Shown here: positions 17,850 through 27,191 of the stretch, in pieces
Layout of the letters: every line of letters starts with the position of its first letter
Position numbering within the stretch: the first letter of the stretch is position 1
NCBI GenBank assembly: GCA_043745195.1
Contig: JAYTTF010000122.1
Location: forward strand, 1-64,000
DNA length: 64,000 nt
Direction of reading: 5' to 3'
From: JANXSF01 sp043745195
GTDB taxonomy: Bacteria > Acidobacteriota > Terriglobia > Bryobacterales > Bryobacteraceae
The notes under the pieces: generated by a model
Told to the model about the DNA's origin: nothing
Databases searched by the model: none
The model's input: the letters and a program-made list of their open reading frames with translations, nothing else
Translations under genes and position numbers: made by a program

Positions 17850-20800
17850 CTAGAACCTAACCGTCACCGTTAAGTCGGCGCCCGGTGTTGTGTCTACTGC
17901 GCTACCTACGGAAACGATGTCCAGCGACAAGCGCTTCGTCGGATCCAATGGAGGCTTACCAAATCCATTGACGATATTAGAAATAGTTTCTCCAATCGGA
18001 ATAGTCAGAGTAGCCAGGGTTATTGCATCTTGACGAACGCGAGTAACTATCGGTGCGCCCGTTGCTGCATCATTCACCATTGCGTAAATATCTCGAATGG
18101 AGGATTTCGATTCAATCCGAATCGGTGGCACTGCGTCATTTTCAATGGACAAGAAACCATCAACTTGAAGTGTGATCTGTCCTCCAGACAATGTTCTGAG
18201 ACCGAAATCAGTGCTGCCCGTATAGCTCTGAACTCCCAGAGGTGAATTGCCGACAGAGTTGGTCACGAAAAGCGATGCCGCCGAAACTCTGCTGTTTGGT
18301 AGATCCAAGGAGTAGGCAAAGCTCCCACTTCCAGGACTTCCGAAAAAGTTCCTAGCGAAGGGAACTATATACACTTTTTGTTGCAACGGATAGACAAATG
18401 CGGGTAACGAATGCGTTGAAGGTGTTGAGCCAAACTGGCCACGTCTAACGCTATACTGAAACCCGCCCACCATTTGTTCTTCGATTTGTAGTAACTCGTC
18501 CCCTATCTGCACAACTATGCCGACGCCTAGCGTGTTTGCCTGGCTCAGTGTAAGGATCGTTGCGGAAGTTATAAGTTCCTCGGCTAATTCTAACTCCGTT
18601 CCGTTCTCCAACTCGTTCCAATAGTAAGTCGTCAAAGTTCCTGATTGTATCGAGCGAGTATTCACCAAGGTATTAAATGCGACAGCACTTAGAAACACTT
18701 GTCCGGCTCCATTCGTTGTTAATCCGAAGTCGGGTTCCGGCGGCTCAGCAGTGTCCAACGCCGAGCCGGCTGCTCCCCCCATTTGCCACCTTGTTATGGG
18801 AGATAGTTCATAGGCGCTTTGTCTACCATTGACGTTTGCAGAGCGGCCCGATACTTGAACAGTTGTCCCTTGCCGATTGGGGACCTCAAACACAACTGGA
18901 CTTGTTGCCGCAATAGCTCCAGCTACCCAACTGGGTTCCGCGACCACAAAAATGCTTGAGGCATCGGGTTGAATGCTCCACGTTCCAATCACCGTAATGG
19001 TGGTAGGAGTGTTGGACGCGATTAGCCTTTCCTGCCTTGCCCCCTTTCCCGCCGTAATCCTGACTAACTTGGTTTGGAACGCATTGTTCGCCCAAAAAGC
19101 CGTGTCATTCCCAATGATGCTCACTCCAAATAAGTTAGTCGTGTGTTCCGGTTCAAGTTCTAAACGCCAATAAAAGTGCGCAGAACTAAAATTCTCGTCA
19201 AGTGGACTTACTAACAGGGCAGTCACTCCACTGTCTGAAAGCGAGGTAGCGGGGGGCAGGGAAGTGGCTATTCGTAGCAAAGTCTGAGGAGTAACTCCCC
19301 TGTACACATTGAATGAATCCGTTTTCGAATTCAAGCTGATGCCTGTAAGAGTAACTTTGTTTGTATTCGTCCCTGGTGGGATTTCTGCGCGAACCACGAA
19401 GGACAAGCTGGATTCGCTTCCTCCCGCATCAACAGCCGTTAGTGCATAGTAAAGAATTTGGTCGCCCTTAATGTTCCCGCCTATAGAATCAAGCGAAGGA
19501 GCAAGAGCCAGCATAGGTATCCCTGCTGAAGATGCAACCACTCTGCGCGGCTCGGCAAAAGAGACTTCAAGACTTGTAGCCCCGCCCCCATCAGCTGTGA
19601 TTGAGGAACGTTCAACTATTCCAAAATCACTGCTTCCATCTGGATTCAAAACAGTGCCTAACAGTGGTCGCGGTAGTCCAAGCTCGTAAGAAGGTTGCCT
19701 GCCTATCGATCCAGATCCGTCTCCTGCCGATTCTATGTACCAAGCATCATCATGGATTCTTGCGCTAATGCGAATTGTTCGATAATTCAACCCAGGGGCA
19801 ACGCTCACTATTCTGAATGGCGATCGATCAAACCCTTCTCGAAGATAGGTGATGGTGATTATGTCTCCAGGTCTGAGGTAGAATCCTTTTACTGAAGTTT
19901 CGAAGTCAGCGAATTTGTTTCCTCTCACTGATTTTCGAAGTTGTAAGGTCGTAAGCCGTGCTGCTTGCGCGAAATTTGGAAGACCGAGTGCCGGAAGACT
20001 GGCGCTTGTTTCCTGACCTGCCCGGCGGACGTCATCAATATCGACTATGGATAGGCTGTCTTGTTGATACTCGTTGAAAGCATCCTGAAACTCCACGCTG
20101 AATCTATTGGGTGTATCTGCTGTGCTTCTGCTGGATAGGCTAATACTCGGCTCGCCTGATTCCTTGCTGATGATTCCAGAAAAGCCATTAGTCCCATCAC
20201 CAAATTCGTAAGCAGGCCATCCGCCAAATAACTCCTCAATTGAGTTACTACCTTCCGGCTTGGCAGGTTGTTGTTCCGCTAGAGTTGTCTCTTGTTTTAA
20301 GCTCAACTTACCGTCTGCAGCGAAAGTCAAAAACAAACCTGCGCAATTACGAATTCCACGGATCAATTCCGCAGCACTTCTTCTCTTCCGCACCACAAGA
20401 TTGCACTGACGACGAGGAATACTAACCTCGTTACCATTTAGATCTTTCGTACTTATTGGCTGATCACACCCTACTGCCGAACGATAAAAGGAAGCGATAT
20501 CCAACTCTTCCAAGTTCCAACCCGATCTACGCAACAGATCTAACAAAATCCACGAAGGATTGTTAGTGAAGTTTGTGGCTACGAATGTGCCATCTTCCTG
20601 GAAGCTATCCAGCTTCATTCCTTCAACCAGTACTTTCACACTGGGAAGCGCCCGTCCATCTGAAATTCGATTCGGAACAACAACTGAAAGAAATGCCATG
20701 CTGCCATAGGGGTCGCCCAGTGGCACTCCAGTTGAATCTGAAAAATCTAAGTTGAAATTCCCAGTTCGATTTCCAAAACTCACTATATTGAACCAGCCCG

Positions 20801-21785
20801 TGGCCGTCATGTTCAAGCCTTGCTTTCCCACTGGAATTTCAACGCCGTTGACAATGACTTTCAAAACACTCTGCATCTCACCCATTCCCAGAAGGACTTC
20901 CATTCTGGTTAGGTTACCGTCATTACGTGCTAAAACAATCGGTGGCTGATACCAGGCCGTTCCGTAGATGAGAGGTACGAAATCGTTGAACTTTGCTTCG
21001 TTCTCAAGCACCGCTCCCAAGGTTTGTTGCCGCTCTCCGAATCCTCGAACAAGAACGCTAGACGGCACAAACTCAACTCCACCAAATCTTCGTGTTATGG
21101 AATTGGATGAGTCTTTCGAGAACATTCCTCGTTTCTCGCAAGAACTCCGCGTGTAATCGCAAGAAGTGAATGGGCCGGCAGAGCCTGCATCCGAAGTCCC
21201 TGAGCCCCCTGATTCACTTGCTGAATATCCACAGCGAAAGAACGCTGAAAACTGCCCTCTTGACCCTCCACTTATTGCTTCAATTCGCTGACTCTGATTG
21301 GAAGGAAATGTCCATGGGCAGCGCTTTTGCATCCGTACGTTTGGCAGCAGCGTTCTTTGCAGGCTCAATCGGTTGTTGAAAGAAACTCTGAACTGAGATT
21401 CGGTGATAGACTCCGGGGCGTTAGCAATACCTCGGAATAATGTGGATACTTCAGAAGCGGCTGCGTCGTTAACCAAATCGTAAAAAAGAAATCGAACTGT
21501 AAGTCTGGCGCCTTTAGTTCCTCGAATGGATTCCAGTTGCGAATAGTAGGAATCTGCATTTGCCAGTGTAAGGTTCAATCGTGCCGATGCGTCAATCGCA
21601 TCTTCTGAAAGAGACCGAAGGTCAAAGGCGTTGTGCGCCAATACCGCAGCACGGTAGTTAGTACCGTTAACGGTGATCCGATGCGTGCTCCATGCCTCCT
21701 GATGGCCGTCCGCGAACTGGCAATCGAAAAGTAGGACCGGCGTCTCATGAATCTGCGATTCCTTTTGATCTGATATGGATGGCAT
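17850..21785 (-). CDS. Phage tail hub / tip protein (1311 residues)
   Basis: By size and position this is the central tail hub or host-specificity protein. The N-terminal 250 residues contain a cysteine-rich stretch (CPWTFP, FRCGYS, CDYTRSSCEKRGMF), resembling DUF2163/BR0599-type hub proteins. The middle (about 250-680) resembles hub/baseplate domains. About 740-860 is fibronectin-III-like (ILYYALTAVDAGGSESSLSF). The C-terminal third is beta-rich and repetitive, as in receptor-binding tips. It starts six bases after the 268-residue distal-tail gene and is followed immediately by the glycosidase-like gene. Confidence 0.75.
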   Translation of the reverse strand: MPSISDQKESQIHETPVLLFDCQFADGHQEAWSTHRITVNGTNYRAAVLAHNAFDLRSLSEDAIDASARLNLTLANADSYYSQLESIRGTKGARLTVRFLFYDLVNDAAASEVSTLFRGIANAPESITESQFRVSFNNRLSLQRTLLPNVRMQKRCPWTFPSNQSQRIEAISGGSRGQFSAFFRCGYSASESGGSGTSDAGSAGPFTSCDYTRSSCEKRGMFSKDSSNSITRRFGGVEFVPSSVLVRGFGERQQTLGAVLENEAKFNDFVPLIYGTAWYQPPIVLARNDGNLTRMEVLLGMGEMQSVLKVIVNGVEIPVGKQGLNMTATGWFNIVSFGNRTGNFNLDFSDSTGVPLGDPYGSMAFLSVVVPNRISDGRALPSVKVLVEGMKLDSFQEDGTFVATNFTNNPSWILLDLLRRSGWNLEELDIASFYRSAVGCDQPISTKDLNGNEVSIPRRQCNLVVRKRRSAAELIRGIRNCAGLFLTFAADGKLSLKQETTLAEQQPAKPEGSNSIEELFGGWPAYEFGDGTNGFSGIISKESGEPSISLSSRSTADTPNRFSVEFQDAFNEYQQDSLSIVDIDDVRRAGQETSASLPALGLPNFAQAARLTTLQLRKSVRGNKFADFETSVKGFYLRPGDIITITYLREGFDRSPFRIVSVAPGLNYRTIRISARIHDDAWYIESAGDGSGSIGRQPSYELGLPRPLLGTVLNPDGSSDFGIVERSSITADGGGATSLEVSFAEPRRVVASSAGIPMLALAPSLDSIGGNIKGDQILYYALTAVDAGGSESSLSFVVRAEIPPGTNTNKVTLTGISLNSKTDSFNVYRGVTPQTLLRIATSLPPATSLSDSGVTALLVSPLDENFSSAHFYWRLELEPEHTTNLFGVSIIGNDTAFWANNAFQTKLVRITAGKGARQERLIASNTPTTITVIGTWSIQPDASSIFVVAEPSWVAGAIAATSPVVFEVPNRQGTTVQVSGRSANVNGRQSAYELSPITRWQMGGAAGSALDTAEPPEPDFGLTTNGAGQVFLSAVAFNTLVNTRSIQSGTLTTYYWNELENGTELELAEELITSATILTLSQANTLGVGIVVQIGDELLQIEEQMVGGFQYSVRRGQFGSTPSTHSLPAFVYPLQQKVYIVPFARNFFGSPGSGSFAYSLDLPNSRVSAASLFVTNSVGNSPLGVQSYTGSTDFGLRTLSGGQITLQVDGFLSIENDAVPPIRIESKSSIRDIYAMVNDAATGAPIVTRVRQDAITLATLTIPIGETISNIVNGFGKPPLDPTKRLSLDIVSVGSAVDTTPGADLTVTVRF

Positions 21786-21791
21786 AGGTTT

Positions 21792-22598
21792 TTATCCTGC
21801 AGTCGTGACGTGAATCGTTGATAGGCGTATTGTCATTGAGTTGTTGTCCAGAGCAGAGGATGTGAAGGAAAGTGCGTCGTCCACAAACCGGACACTATTG
21901 TGGACCGCGCTGGATGCAAGAGTTTTTATGTACTCGCCTGGTCCAGGTTGCGCTGTCGCTTGTAGTCCATATATCTCAACGCTTGAATTTGCAGGCACGG
22001 TCAACCCGAAAGATAAGCTTTCAGATGTGATTTGCAAATTACCGGATACCCAATACCGGCGCCAGGTGGTGCCAACTTTGACTTCACTCGATGTCGAAGC
22101 ACTTCCGCTCCCCATACGTAGTGTTAAAGCCGTTGGCACGTCTGCTCTCGCTTGAAGACTAAAGCAATAAGTGAATGTTCCTGGCCCTGCGACTGTTTGC
22201 CTGCACTGCTGTGTGATAGCCGACGAGTTCGTCAATCGACTGGCTCTGCTCGACCCGTTGGGTGCCGCAATGTTCTCATCAATTCCCAGCCCAGGATCTC
22301 GAGTCCAAACAGCGTTGCTTAGTTTCTCCGACCACTTTAGAAGGTTTCCAGTTGGATCAAGAAATGCAAATGTACGAAGTCGGCCTTCCATGGAACTATG
22401 GAATTGGCAGAGTAGTGCTCGCTCAGAGTCTGATAACTCGGAATAGGTAAGTTCCCAACTACTGGAGAGGGGATTTACTCCCAACTGTGCAATGCGTGAT
22501 CCGTCGGCCAGTCGATTTACAATGACTCTTCGTCTTAGTCGTTTAGTTAGCGGATATTGTGCCAGAGTTTCACTGGATAGTTGAGGATAGTAAGTCAT
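21792..22598 (-). CDS. Distal-tail protein with carbohydrate-binding-like domain
   Basis: A 268-residue protein. Its first 90 residues (from YPQLSSETLAQYPLTKR to FAFLDPTGNLLKW) share the layout of the neighbouring 119-residue protein and of DUF2460-type distal-tail proteins: a strand pair, an acidic SELSDSERALL helix and an FxFLDP turn. The remaining 170 residues form a jelly-roll-like beta region, as in carbohydrate-binding modules. It is probably part of the tail tip and may help bind the cell surface. The gene lies four bases after its smaller paralogue. Confidence 0.65.
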   Translation of the reverse strand: MTYYPQLSSETLAQYPLTKRLRRRVIVNRLADGSRIAQLGVNPLSSSWELTYSELSDSERALLCQFHSSMEGRLRTFAFLDPTGNLLKWSEKLSNAVWTRDPGLGIDENIAAPNGSSRASRLTNSSAITQQCRQTVAGPGTFTYCFSLQARADVPTALTLRMGSGSASTSSEVKVGTTWRRYWVSGNLQITSESLSFGLTVPANSSVEIYGLQATAQPGPGEYIKTLASSAVHNSVRFVDDALSFTSSALDNNSMTIRLSTIHVTTAG

Positions 22599-22602
22599 AT
22601 TG

Positions 22603-22962
22603 TTAACTCCGGTTTTGCCGCACTATTAGTTGAACGGCCCCTGCCTGATTCCCTTGGTATCGAAGGAGCAACTCCGGGTTATCAAGCGTGCAACCCGAAT
22701 AGACTGTCTCGTTCCAAGGATCCACGAAATCAAATGCACTGAAAGAGCCACTCTGCTCAACAAAAAAAGTTTCAAGATTCGATACTTCTTCGTCGTCCAA
22801 CTGAGACAAGTCGATTGTCCAAGCCAGCAGCGGTGCTGCAAAATCACGAAAGCGCTGCTCTTGTCCGTCCATGAATGAAATCACTGATGTTGAAAAAATG
22901 ACAGTTCGAATTGCAGGATATTGCGCAACCGCTTGAGTCTTTAATTTTGGAAATGTGCTCAT
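22603..22962 (-). CDS. Distal-tail protein, DUF2460-like
   Basis: A 119-residue tail protein. The pattern is a strand pair with FMDGQEQRFRDF, the acidic helix SQLDDEEVSNLETFF, and FSAFDFVDPWN. This fits the DUF2460 family that caps the tail end next to the tape measure in gene transfer agents and related siphoviruses. The match is by motif order, not by alignment. Its position directly after the tape measure supports the role. Confidence 0.65.
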   Translation of the reverse strand: MSTFPKLKTQAVAQYPAIRTVIFSTSVISFMDGQEQRFRDFAAPLLAWTIDLSQLDDEEVSNLETFFVEQSGSFSAFDFVDPWNETVYSGCTLDNPELLLRYQGNQAGAVQLIVRQNRS

Positions 22963-22975
22963 TCCATGGCTCCGG

Positions 22976-23650
22976 TTAAAGGTCCTGCACTACGTCGTTC
23001 AACGAACTGGAATGCAGCATCGCATCGCGCACCGCTCTTGCGATATCGTCGCTTCTATCAATAAAGGATCGTGAATCCAGCGCCTGCACCTGAACCGTGA
23101 TCTGCGTCCCCCCGCCAATCGTTCGTAGGTCTCCTCTTTCATTCCGATCAATTAAGGAAAGATTACCCGATGCCTTTAGACCAGCCTCAGCTTGAACTGC
23201 TGCAGGCGATGCAAACTTCAGCAAAGGCTGGATCTGCCCAGTATCGGAACCCCCCGAAAAGGCTTTGAATATTCCGGATACCAAGGGAAGTATCCCTCCT
23301 GTGAAAACTGAAGCTAGCCCCTTGAGTGCTTCCAGACTCGAAGTTTCTGAGCTACCTTTTCCTGAATTCCCCTCGATAACTGTTGTGTTCTTGCGCAGCG
23401 ATTCACTTTGTTCCTTTCCTATAGACGCAACTTGGACAAGTTGGCCTAGAAGTTGGTCCAAGGATGCTCCACGCAAGCCCTCGTTGCTGCTGTTCAGTCC
23501 GAAATCTGAGAGTCCGGAGGTTCCCGCAATCCGCGCGATGGATTCACTTAGAAAATCAGCCCCACTTCTTGTGTCATTTTTCTCCCCAGAGTTCGTACTG
23601 GTAGCAATCAGGTTGTCAACAAGCTCTGTTAGTTGATTTGGCCGTTTCAT
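22976..23650 (-). CDS. Short tail tape-measure protein
   Basis: A 224-residue protein taking the tape-measure position, between the tail chaperones and the distal-tail genes. It is helical and serine-rich, with a hydrophobic stretch at about 115-135 (LASVFTGGILPLVSGIF) and a C-terminus (TVQVQALDSRSFIDRSDDIA, ending LNDVVQDL) of the kind found at the ends of short tape measures. Phage tape measures are usually 600-2000 residues. At about 0.15 nm per residue this one would set a tail of only about 34 nm, similar to gene-transfer-agent tails. Its start overlaps the frameshifted chaperone frame by 35 bases. Confidence 0.7.
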   Translation of the reverse strand: MKRPNQLTELVDNLIATSTNSGEKNDTRSGADFLSESIARIAGTSGLSDFGLNSSNEGLRGASLDQLLGQLVQVASIGKEQSESLRKNTTVIEGNSGKGSSETSSLEALKGLASVFTGGILPLVSGIFKAFSGGSDTGQIQPLLKFASPAAVQAEAGLKASGNLSLIDRNERGDLRTIGGGTQITVQVQALDSRSFIDRSDDIARAVRDAMLHSSSLNDVVQDL

Positions 23651-23966
23651 TGATCTCCTCTCTCCACTCGTTTTCTAATAACGCGATCGCTTCCGCAGCC
23701 TTTGCCGGTAAGTCCAACAGGCTTTGTTTTGACGCCATTCGCCAAAGGTGAAATTGTTCTAACCAATCACAACTATCAGCAGTAATAAAACTTACTGGGC
23801 ATTCGGAAACTCCTGTATTCTTCCTGGCCCAGATAATCGGTTGTAGCTGCTTTGGCTTGATTTCCACAAATCCGCAATTGCGGCGTTGTTCCAATCCGTC
23901 TTTCCTGCATGTGTCGCAATTCCAACCGGAATGGTTGGCGAACTGGAATTGGAATGCGACTATTAG
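23616..23966 (-). CDS. Tail assembly chaperone, frameshift-only C-terminal part
   Basis: This frame has no ATG and is open right up to the slippery site at 23966-23972, so it is best read as the -1 extension of the upstream chaperone (lambda G-T arrangement). It adds about 116 residues, giving a fusion of about 237. The extension has four cysteines in a zinc-ribbon-like layout (WNCDTCRKDGLEQRRNCGF, then SECPVSFIT), a pattern seen in small tail-region proteins of other phages. The T-like part would bind the tape measure while the G-like part binds tail-tube subunits; that role is from lambda biology. A TTG at 23894 is a weaker alternative start. Confidence 0.72.
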   Translation of the reverse strand, partial: LIVAFQFQFANHSGWNCDTCRKDGLEQRRNCGFVEIKPKQLQPIIWARKNTGVSECPVSFITADSCDWLEQFHLWRMASKQSLLDLPAKAAEAIALLENEWREEINETAKSTNRAC

Positions 23967-24328
23967 TTTTTTCTTTCTGCTTCACTTAGAAATACTTCCG
24001 CTTTTACTGCCGAAAGAATTTCTTTACACAATGGTTCAGGACCGTCTGCGATCAATCTCTCTTTGCTTGCAGGGAGACCATCGATTTCTAATCCCTCAAT
24101 GCCAATCAGTCCCCAGTCCAGGTAGAGTTCTTCCATCTCGCATACCAACAAACTGCCATTCATGGCGTCTTCCAGCGAGTCGCCCGCGTTGTGAAACTCC
24201 AATCTACGGGCCCGATCTCTCACTTGGCGCATCATTTCCATTCTTCGCCCCAGTGTCATGCGGCGCACCGTGAACTTCACCCCTGGGCAACTCAGGGACT
24301 CTATTGTAGTTTTGCTTGTATAGTTCAT
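23963..24328 (-). CDS. Tail assembly chaperone, G-like
   Basis: A 121-residue protein directly after the tail tube gene, where siphoviruses encode the first tail chaperone. It contains TVRRMTLGRRMEMMRQVRDR and a long helical second half, with no enzymatic motif. The last codons are AGA AAA AAC TAA, placing a perfect slippery heptamer just before the stop. Most ribosomes would stop and make this short form; a minority would shift -1 and make the longer fusion. Confidence 0.75.
   Translation of the reverse strand: MNYTSKTTIESLSCPGVKFTVRRMTLGRRMEMMRQVRDRARRLEFHNAGDSLEDAMNGSLLVCEMEELYLDWGLIGIEGLEIDGLPASKERLIADGPEPLCKEILSAVKAEVFLSEAERKN
23966..23972 (-). promoter_or_regulatory. Programmed -1 ribosomal frameshift site (A AAA AAC)
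   Basis: On the minus strand the heptamer AAAAAAC is in the correct phase (A AAA AAC in the zero frame), immediately before the TAA of the G-like gene. Slipping back one base enters an open frame of 117 codons that has no start codon of its own. Heptamer, phase, position before the stop and gene order all match the G/GT frameshift of tailed phages. Confidence 0.8.
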
Positions 24329-24334
24329 AGTTCA

Positions 24335-25504
24335 CTAAGCGAACGCAATGAACAATTCATCATTCACGGTTCCCTGGGCCCTGCTTGCAGCAAATTGCCA
24401 TTCCACCCGGGTATCTTTGTCGTTAAATTCAGGAACTTCAAGCAGCACACTCTTCATGTAAATTCCGAACAATTGCCCCTGCTGCTGTCCAAGTTGAAAG
24501 AATGCACTAATCGGCGATCTCTGCTTTGCCGCCTGATACAGTGCTTTGGTTTTCTCGTCATCCTGTTGGAATAAGTTGAACTTCAAACTCACATTTCGCT
24601 GGCCGGCAGTAATGCAACATGGGCCCGTGGATCCGAACTCGCGGCTTCTAAGATCAAGGTTGTTTTCAATTGTCACTTCCGCCTCAGTCAACGTCAGGAA
24701 CTGAGTTGATGTTGAACCTAACCATGCCTGACCCAAGTGCCCTGGAATAACTGAAAAGTCAAAGGCGCTCATTTCTGGTTCCGTCGGAAATGCAGTCAAA
24801 CTGCCTTGACCAGCTGAAAAGGTTTCGGAATCTAGAACGTCCTTCGCCTCTCCAGAAAATAGAAACGAATGAAAGTCTCCATTTACTTTGATTTTCAACT
24901 TGTCAATCGAAGCACCCGAGAGGATTCTTTGCACTGCTGTAACCGGACTCCAGTAATCAAAAAGACTTACACTCGAAGGTGCCTCTCCCAGTTTGTAGCC
25001 GATCGTTGGATTCAGCGTGGATCCGGCGGAAGGAGCAATTGAAAACGGCGCATTTAGTTGAATAGTTGTGGCATCGACTACTGCCTCAACGAAACGGATG
25101 TCGCTACCAAAACCGACTGGATCACCCTCTTGCAGATTGTGCGCTGAACCAAAAGTCAATTGGTTTGTAGTTGGTGTCCCAGCCACCACTCCACCTTGTC
25201 TGAGAGTTGAACCGCCTCCCAAAGCTGCCTGAAACAATGGACTTTGAGATGGCGGCTGAGCCTGCGTTTGCCAGGAATTCATGTAAGTTTCAAGTTCAAA
25301 GGCCGTATTGCTTCGCAAGCCCGCAGGCGAGCCTGCGTAGGTTCGTGATCCGGTCTTGTCTCGTCTGCGTCCTTGAGTCAGTCGGTGACGCACCGACAAA
25401 CTTACGGCCGGGATGCGGTCTTCAGGTACGATTGCTGGTACCATGCCATAGGCTGATTCGGCGCCGGCATAAAAGCGATTGTTGTTTGATGATATGCAAG
25501 ACAT
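24335..25504 (-). CDS. Phage tail tube (major tail) protein
   Basis: A 389-residue protein beginning with an AESAYGMVPAIVPEDRIPAV segment typical of tail tube proteins, followed by beta-rich sequence with few charged helices. It sits between the tail-terminator and chaperone genes, the usual place for the tube subunit. Lambda V is 246 residues, so this one probably carries extra surface domains. No other function is suggested. Confidence 0.72.
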   Translation of the reverse strand: MSCISSNNNRFYAGAESAYGMVPAIVPEDRIPAVSLSVRHRLTQGRRRDKTGSRTYAGSPAGLRSNTAFELETYMNSWQTQAQPPSQSPLFQAALGGGSTLRQGGVVAGTPTTNQLTFGSAHNLQEGDPVGFGSDIRFVEAVVDATTIQLNAPFSIAPSAGSTLNPTIGYKLGEAPSSVSLFDYWSPVTAVQRILSGASIDKLKIKVNGDFHSFLFSGEAKDVLDSETFSAGQGSLTAFPTEPEMSAFDFSVIPGHLGQAWLGSTSTQFLTLTEAEVTIENNLDLRSREFGSTGPCCITAGQRNVSLKFNLFQQDDEKTKALYQAAKQRSPISAFFQLGQQQGQLFGIYMKSVLLEVPEFNDKDTRVEWQFAASRAQGTVNDELFIAFA

Positions 25505-25522
25505 GTAAGTGCGATTCCTGTG

Positions 25523-26017
25523 CTACAAGCTAACGTGTACTGCGAAGGTTATCTTCGCGGATTGCAGGAAATTCTTCCCGCCATGTTTAATCGGTTGAAA
25601 TGTAATATCGTATCCACCGGCGTAGTGCATTCCGCTTCCCCAGTCGCCGCGGTTCTGATCCAGCACGTAAGTCAGGCCGTCCACATGACGGTGAAGGATT
25701 GTATCTATCCCGTCGAGTCTGTCCTGACTTACTCGTACCTCCGCATTCAACTGCACGGTGCCCGAAAAAGTTCGGAACTTCTCTCGCAAGGTGTTTGAAA
25801 TACGGTCACAATAAATATGGAAAGAAGGGTACTTGGCACCTGCAGTTTTCTCTTCAAGATCAAATGCAATTTGGTGCGACATTACTTGCCGCTCCAGGAT
25901 TTCATCTGCTGCTGACCCCGTGAAATCGGCTAGTACCTTCATCGCCGTGGTCAGGCCCGTCTCTGCTACTAAGAGTTGCCTAAATCGGCTGATTGCAATG
26001 GTCCCGGCTTGTGCCAT
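25523..26017 (-). CDS. Phage tail terminator / head-tail joining protein
   Basis: A 164-residue protein from the ATG at 26017, two bases after the stop of the preceding gene; an upstream in-frame extension would overlap that gene and is unlikely. It begins MAQAGTIAISRFRQLL. The size and the position just before the tail tube gene fit a tail terminator, which caps the tube at the head end. The assignment rests on gene order. Confidence 0.6.
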   Translation of the reverse strand: MAQAGTIAISRFRQLLVAETGLTTAMKVLADFTGSAADEILERQVMSHQIAFDLEEKTAGAKYPSFHIYCDRISNTLREKFRTFSGTVQLNAEVRVSQDRLDGIDTILHRHVDGLTYVLDQNRGDWGSGMHYAGGYDITFQPIKHGGKNFLQSAKITFAVHVSL

Positions 26018-26019
26018 GG

Positions 26020-26763
26020 TTACCCTCTCCTCAATAGATTTCGCTTTCTTACGAACGTATCCGGCGCTTGAACAACCGCTGCAAAATATCCATTTGTCAC
26101 CAACGATCCAGGCATAACCCACTTTTGTCCGGGCGATAAAGGAGAAGCGTTTTGCCTAAACATTGATTCAGAAGATAAGCCAAGATACACGTTCCATCCA
26201 GTAACACCTTGTGGCGCGTTCAGCGTTTCCACGGTCAGTGCGCTCTCTTCTTGGGTTGAAAAGGAGTTCATAGTGCTTGGTGCACTTTCGTCGCCTCGTG
26301 GGTTCAACCAACTTGTTTGTACATACCAAGTCATTGCCTGTTGATCGCCAACTGTTTGACCCAATACTGGTCCACCAGGTCTCGATATAGGACGGAGGGC
26401 AATTGCAACGCCGATAGAAAAGTATACCGACGCTGCACTGCTTGCAAGATCGCTATACTCTTTCCATTTCCCTTTGTACCTATCGTTCAATTGTTGGTGG
26501 TAAGCGTCTCTATAGATAACTGAAAGGGTCTGCAATATATGCCATTGCTTCAATCCATCCGTTACCAATACGTTGTTAATTGAAAAGGAGCCGTCCTGTT
26601 GTTCCAATAAAAACTTCTGGATTCCTAGGCTGATTTCCAATCGAGCCACCGAGAGCTTCGCCCACAGATCGATTCCTTCCGTCGACGCTACATCCCTTAT
26701 GGAGCTCTCGTATTCAGTCAGATCAGCAAGTTGTGCGATGATTCCATCTGTGAGCAGGCTCAT
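26020..26763 (-). CDS. Phage head-tail connector candidate
   Basis: A 247-residue protein with a helical N-terminal half (LTEYESSIRDVASTEGIDLW and following) and a beta-rich C-terminal half ending in basic residues (RKRNLLRRG). It lies between the coat-region genes and the tail terminator, where adaptor and stopper proteins are encoded. The first half could be the adaptor and the second a fibronectin-like decoration. I do not recognise a named family. Confidence 0.55.
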   Translation of the reverse strand: MSLLTDGIIAQLADLTEYESSIRDVASTEGIDLWAKLSVARLEISLGIQKFLLEQQDGSFSINNVLVTDGLKQWHILQTLSVIYRDAYHQQLNDRYKGKWKEYSDLASSAASVYFSIGVAIALRPISRPGGPVLGQTVGDQQAMTWYVQTSWLNPRGDESAPSTMNSFSTQEESALTVETLNAPQGVTGWNVYLGLSSESMFRQNASPLSPGQKWVMPGSLVTNGYFAAVVQAPDTFVRKRNLLRRG

Positions 26764-26772
26764 TGGGTATAC

Positions 26773-27102
26773 CTACTCTTTCCTTGCGCCCTTGAGCACG
26801 GTTTTGATTGCCTTCAGATCCTGGTCCGAAACCACATTCAATTGAACCCTGCTCGCTAGGGCCGAACGGTCTGCTTCATCCTTTGCAACGCCGTTTTGAA
26901 ATCGGAAGTCATCAGCCTCTTCCTTCGACGCAAGGCGCGCCTTTCCTTCCACCACCAGTTTCGCAGCGGATGCTCGAAGTACTTCCGTGAAAACTCCCGG
27001 CTTCCCGCCATCGGATGTTTCATTACTTACAATCACTGTGTATGTCTCAGTTATCGTTTCTTCCACTTGTTTTAGTTTTTGAAAATAAATTCGTAAATCC
27101 AT
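26773..27102 (-). CDS. Small virion-region protein of unknown function
   Basis: A 109-residue charged protein (MDLRIYFQKLKQVEETITETY at the start, many lysines and glutamates later). It lies directly downstream of the coat gene. By position it could be a head-completion or decoration protein. No family is recognised. Confidence 0.55.
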   Translation of the reverse strand: MDLRIYFQKLKQVEETITETYTVIVSNETSDGGKPGVFTEVLRASAAKLVVEGKARLASKEEADDFRFQNGVAKDEADRSALASRVQLNVVSDQDLKAIKTVLKGARKE

Positions 27103-27155
27103 TTGAGTTTCCTTTGTCCCGTATTCTCAACTGCGAAAAGTGTTTTGCTGAAGAG

Positions 27156-27180
27156 AAGGGCCAGCATACTGCCGGCCCTT
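27156..27180 (-). terminator. Hairpin downstream of the coat gene
   Basis: Arms AAGGGCC and GGCCCTT enclose an 11-base loop, 12 bases after the coat gene stop. The minus-strand sequence that follows is pyrimidine-rich but has no clean T-run. It may terminate partially or stabilise the coat mRNA. Confidence 0.5.
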
Positions 27181-27191
27181 TCCACCTACAA

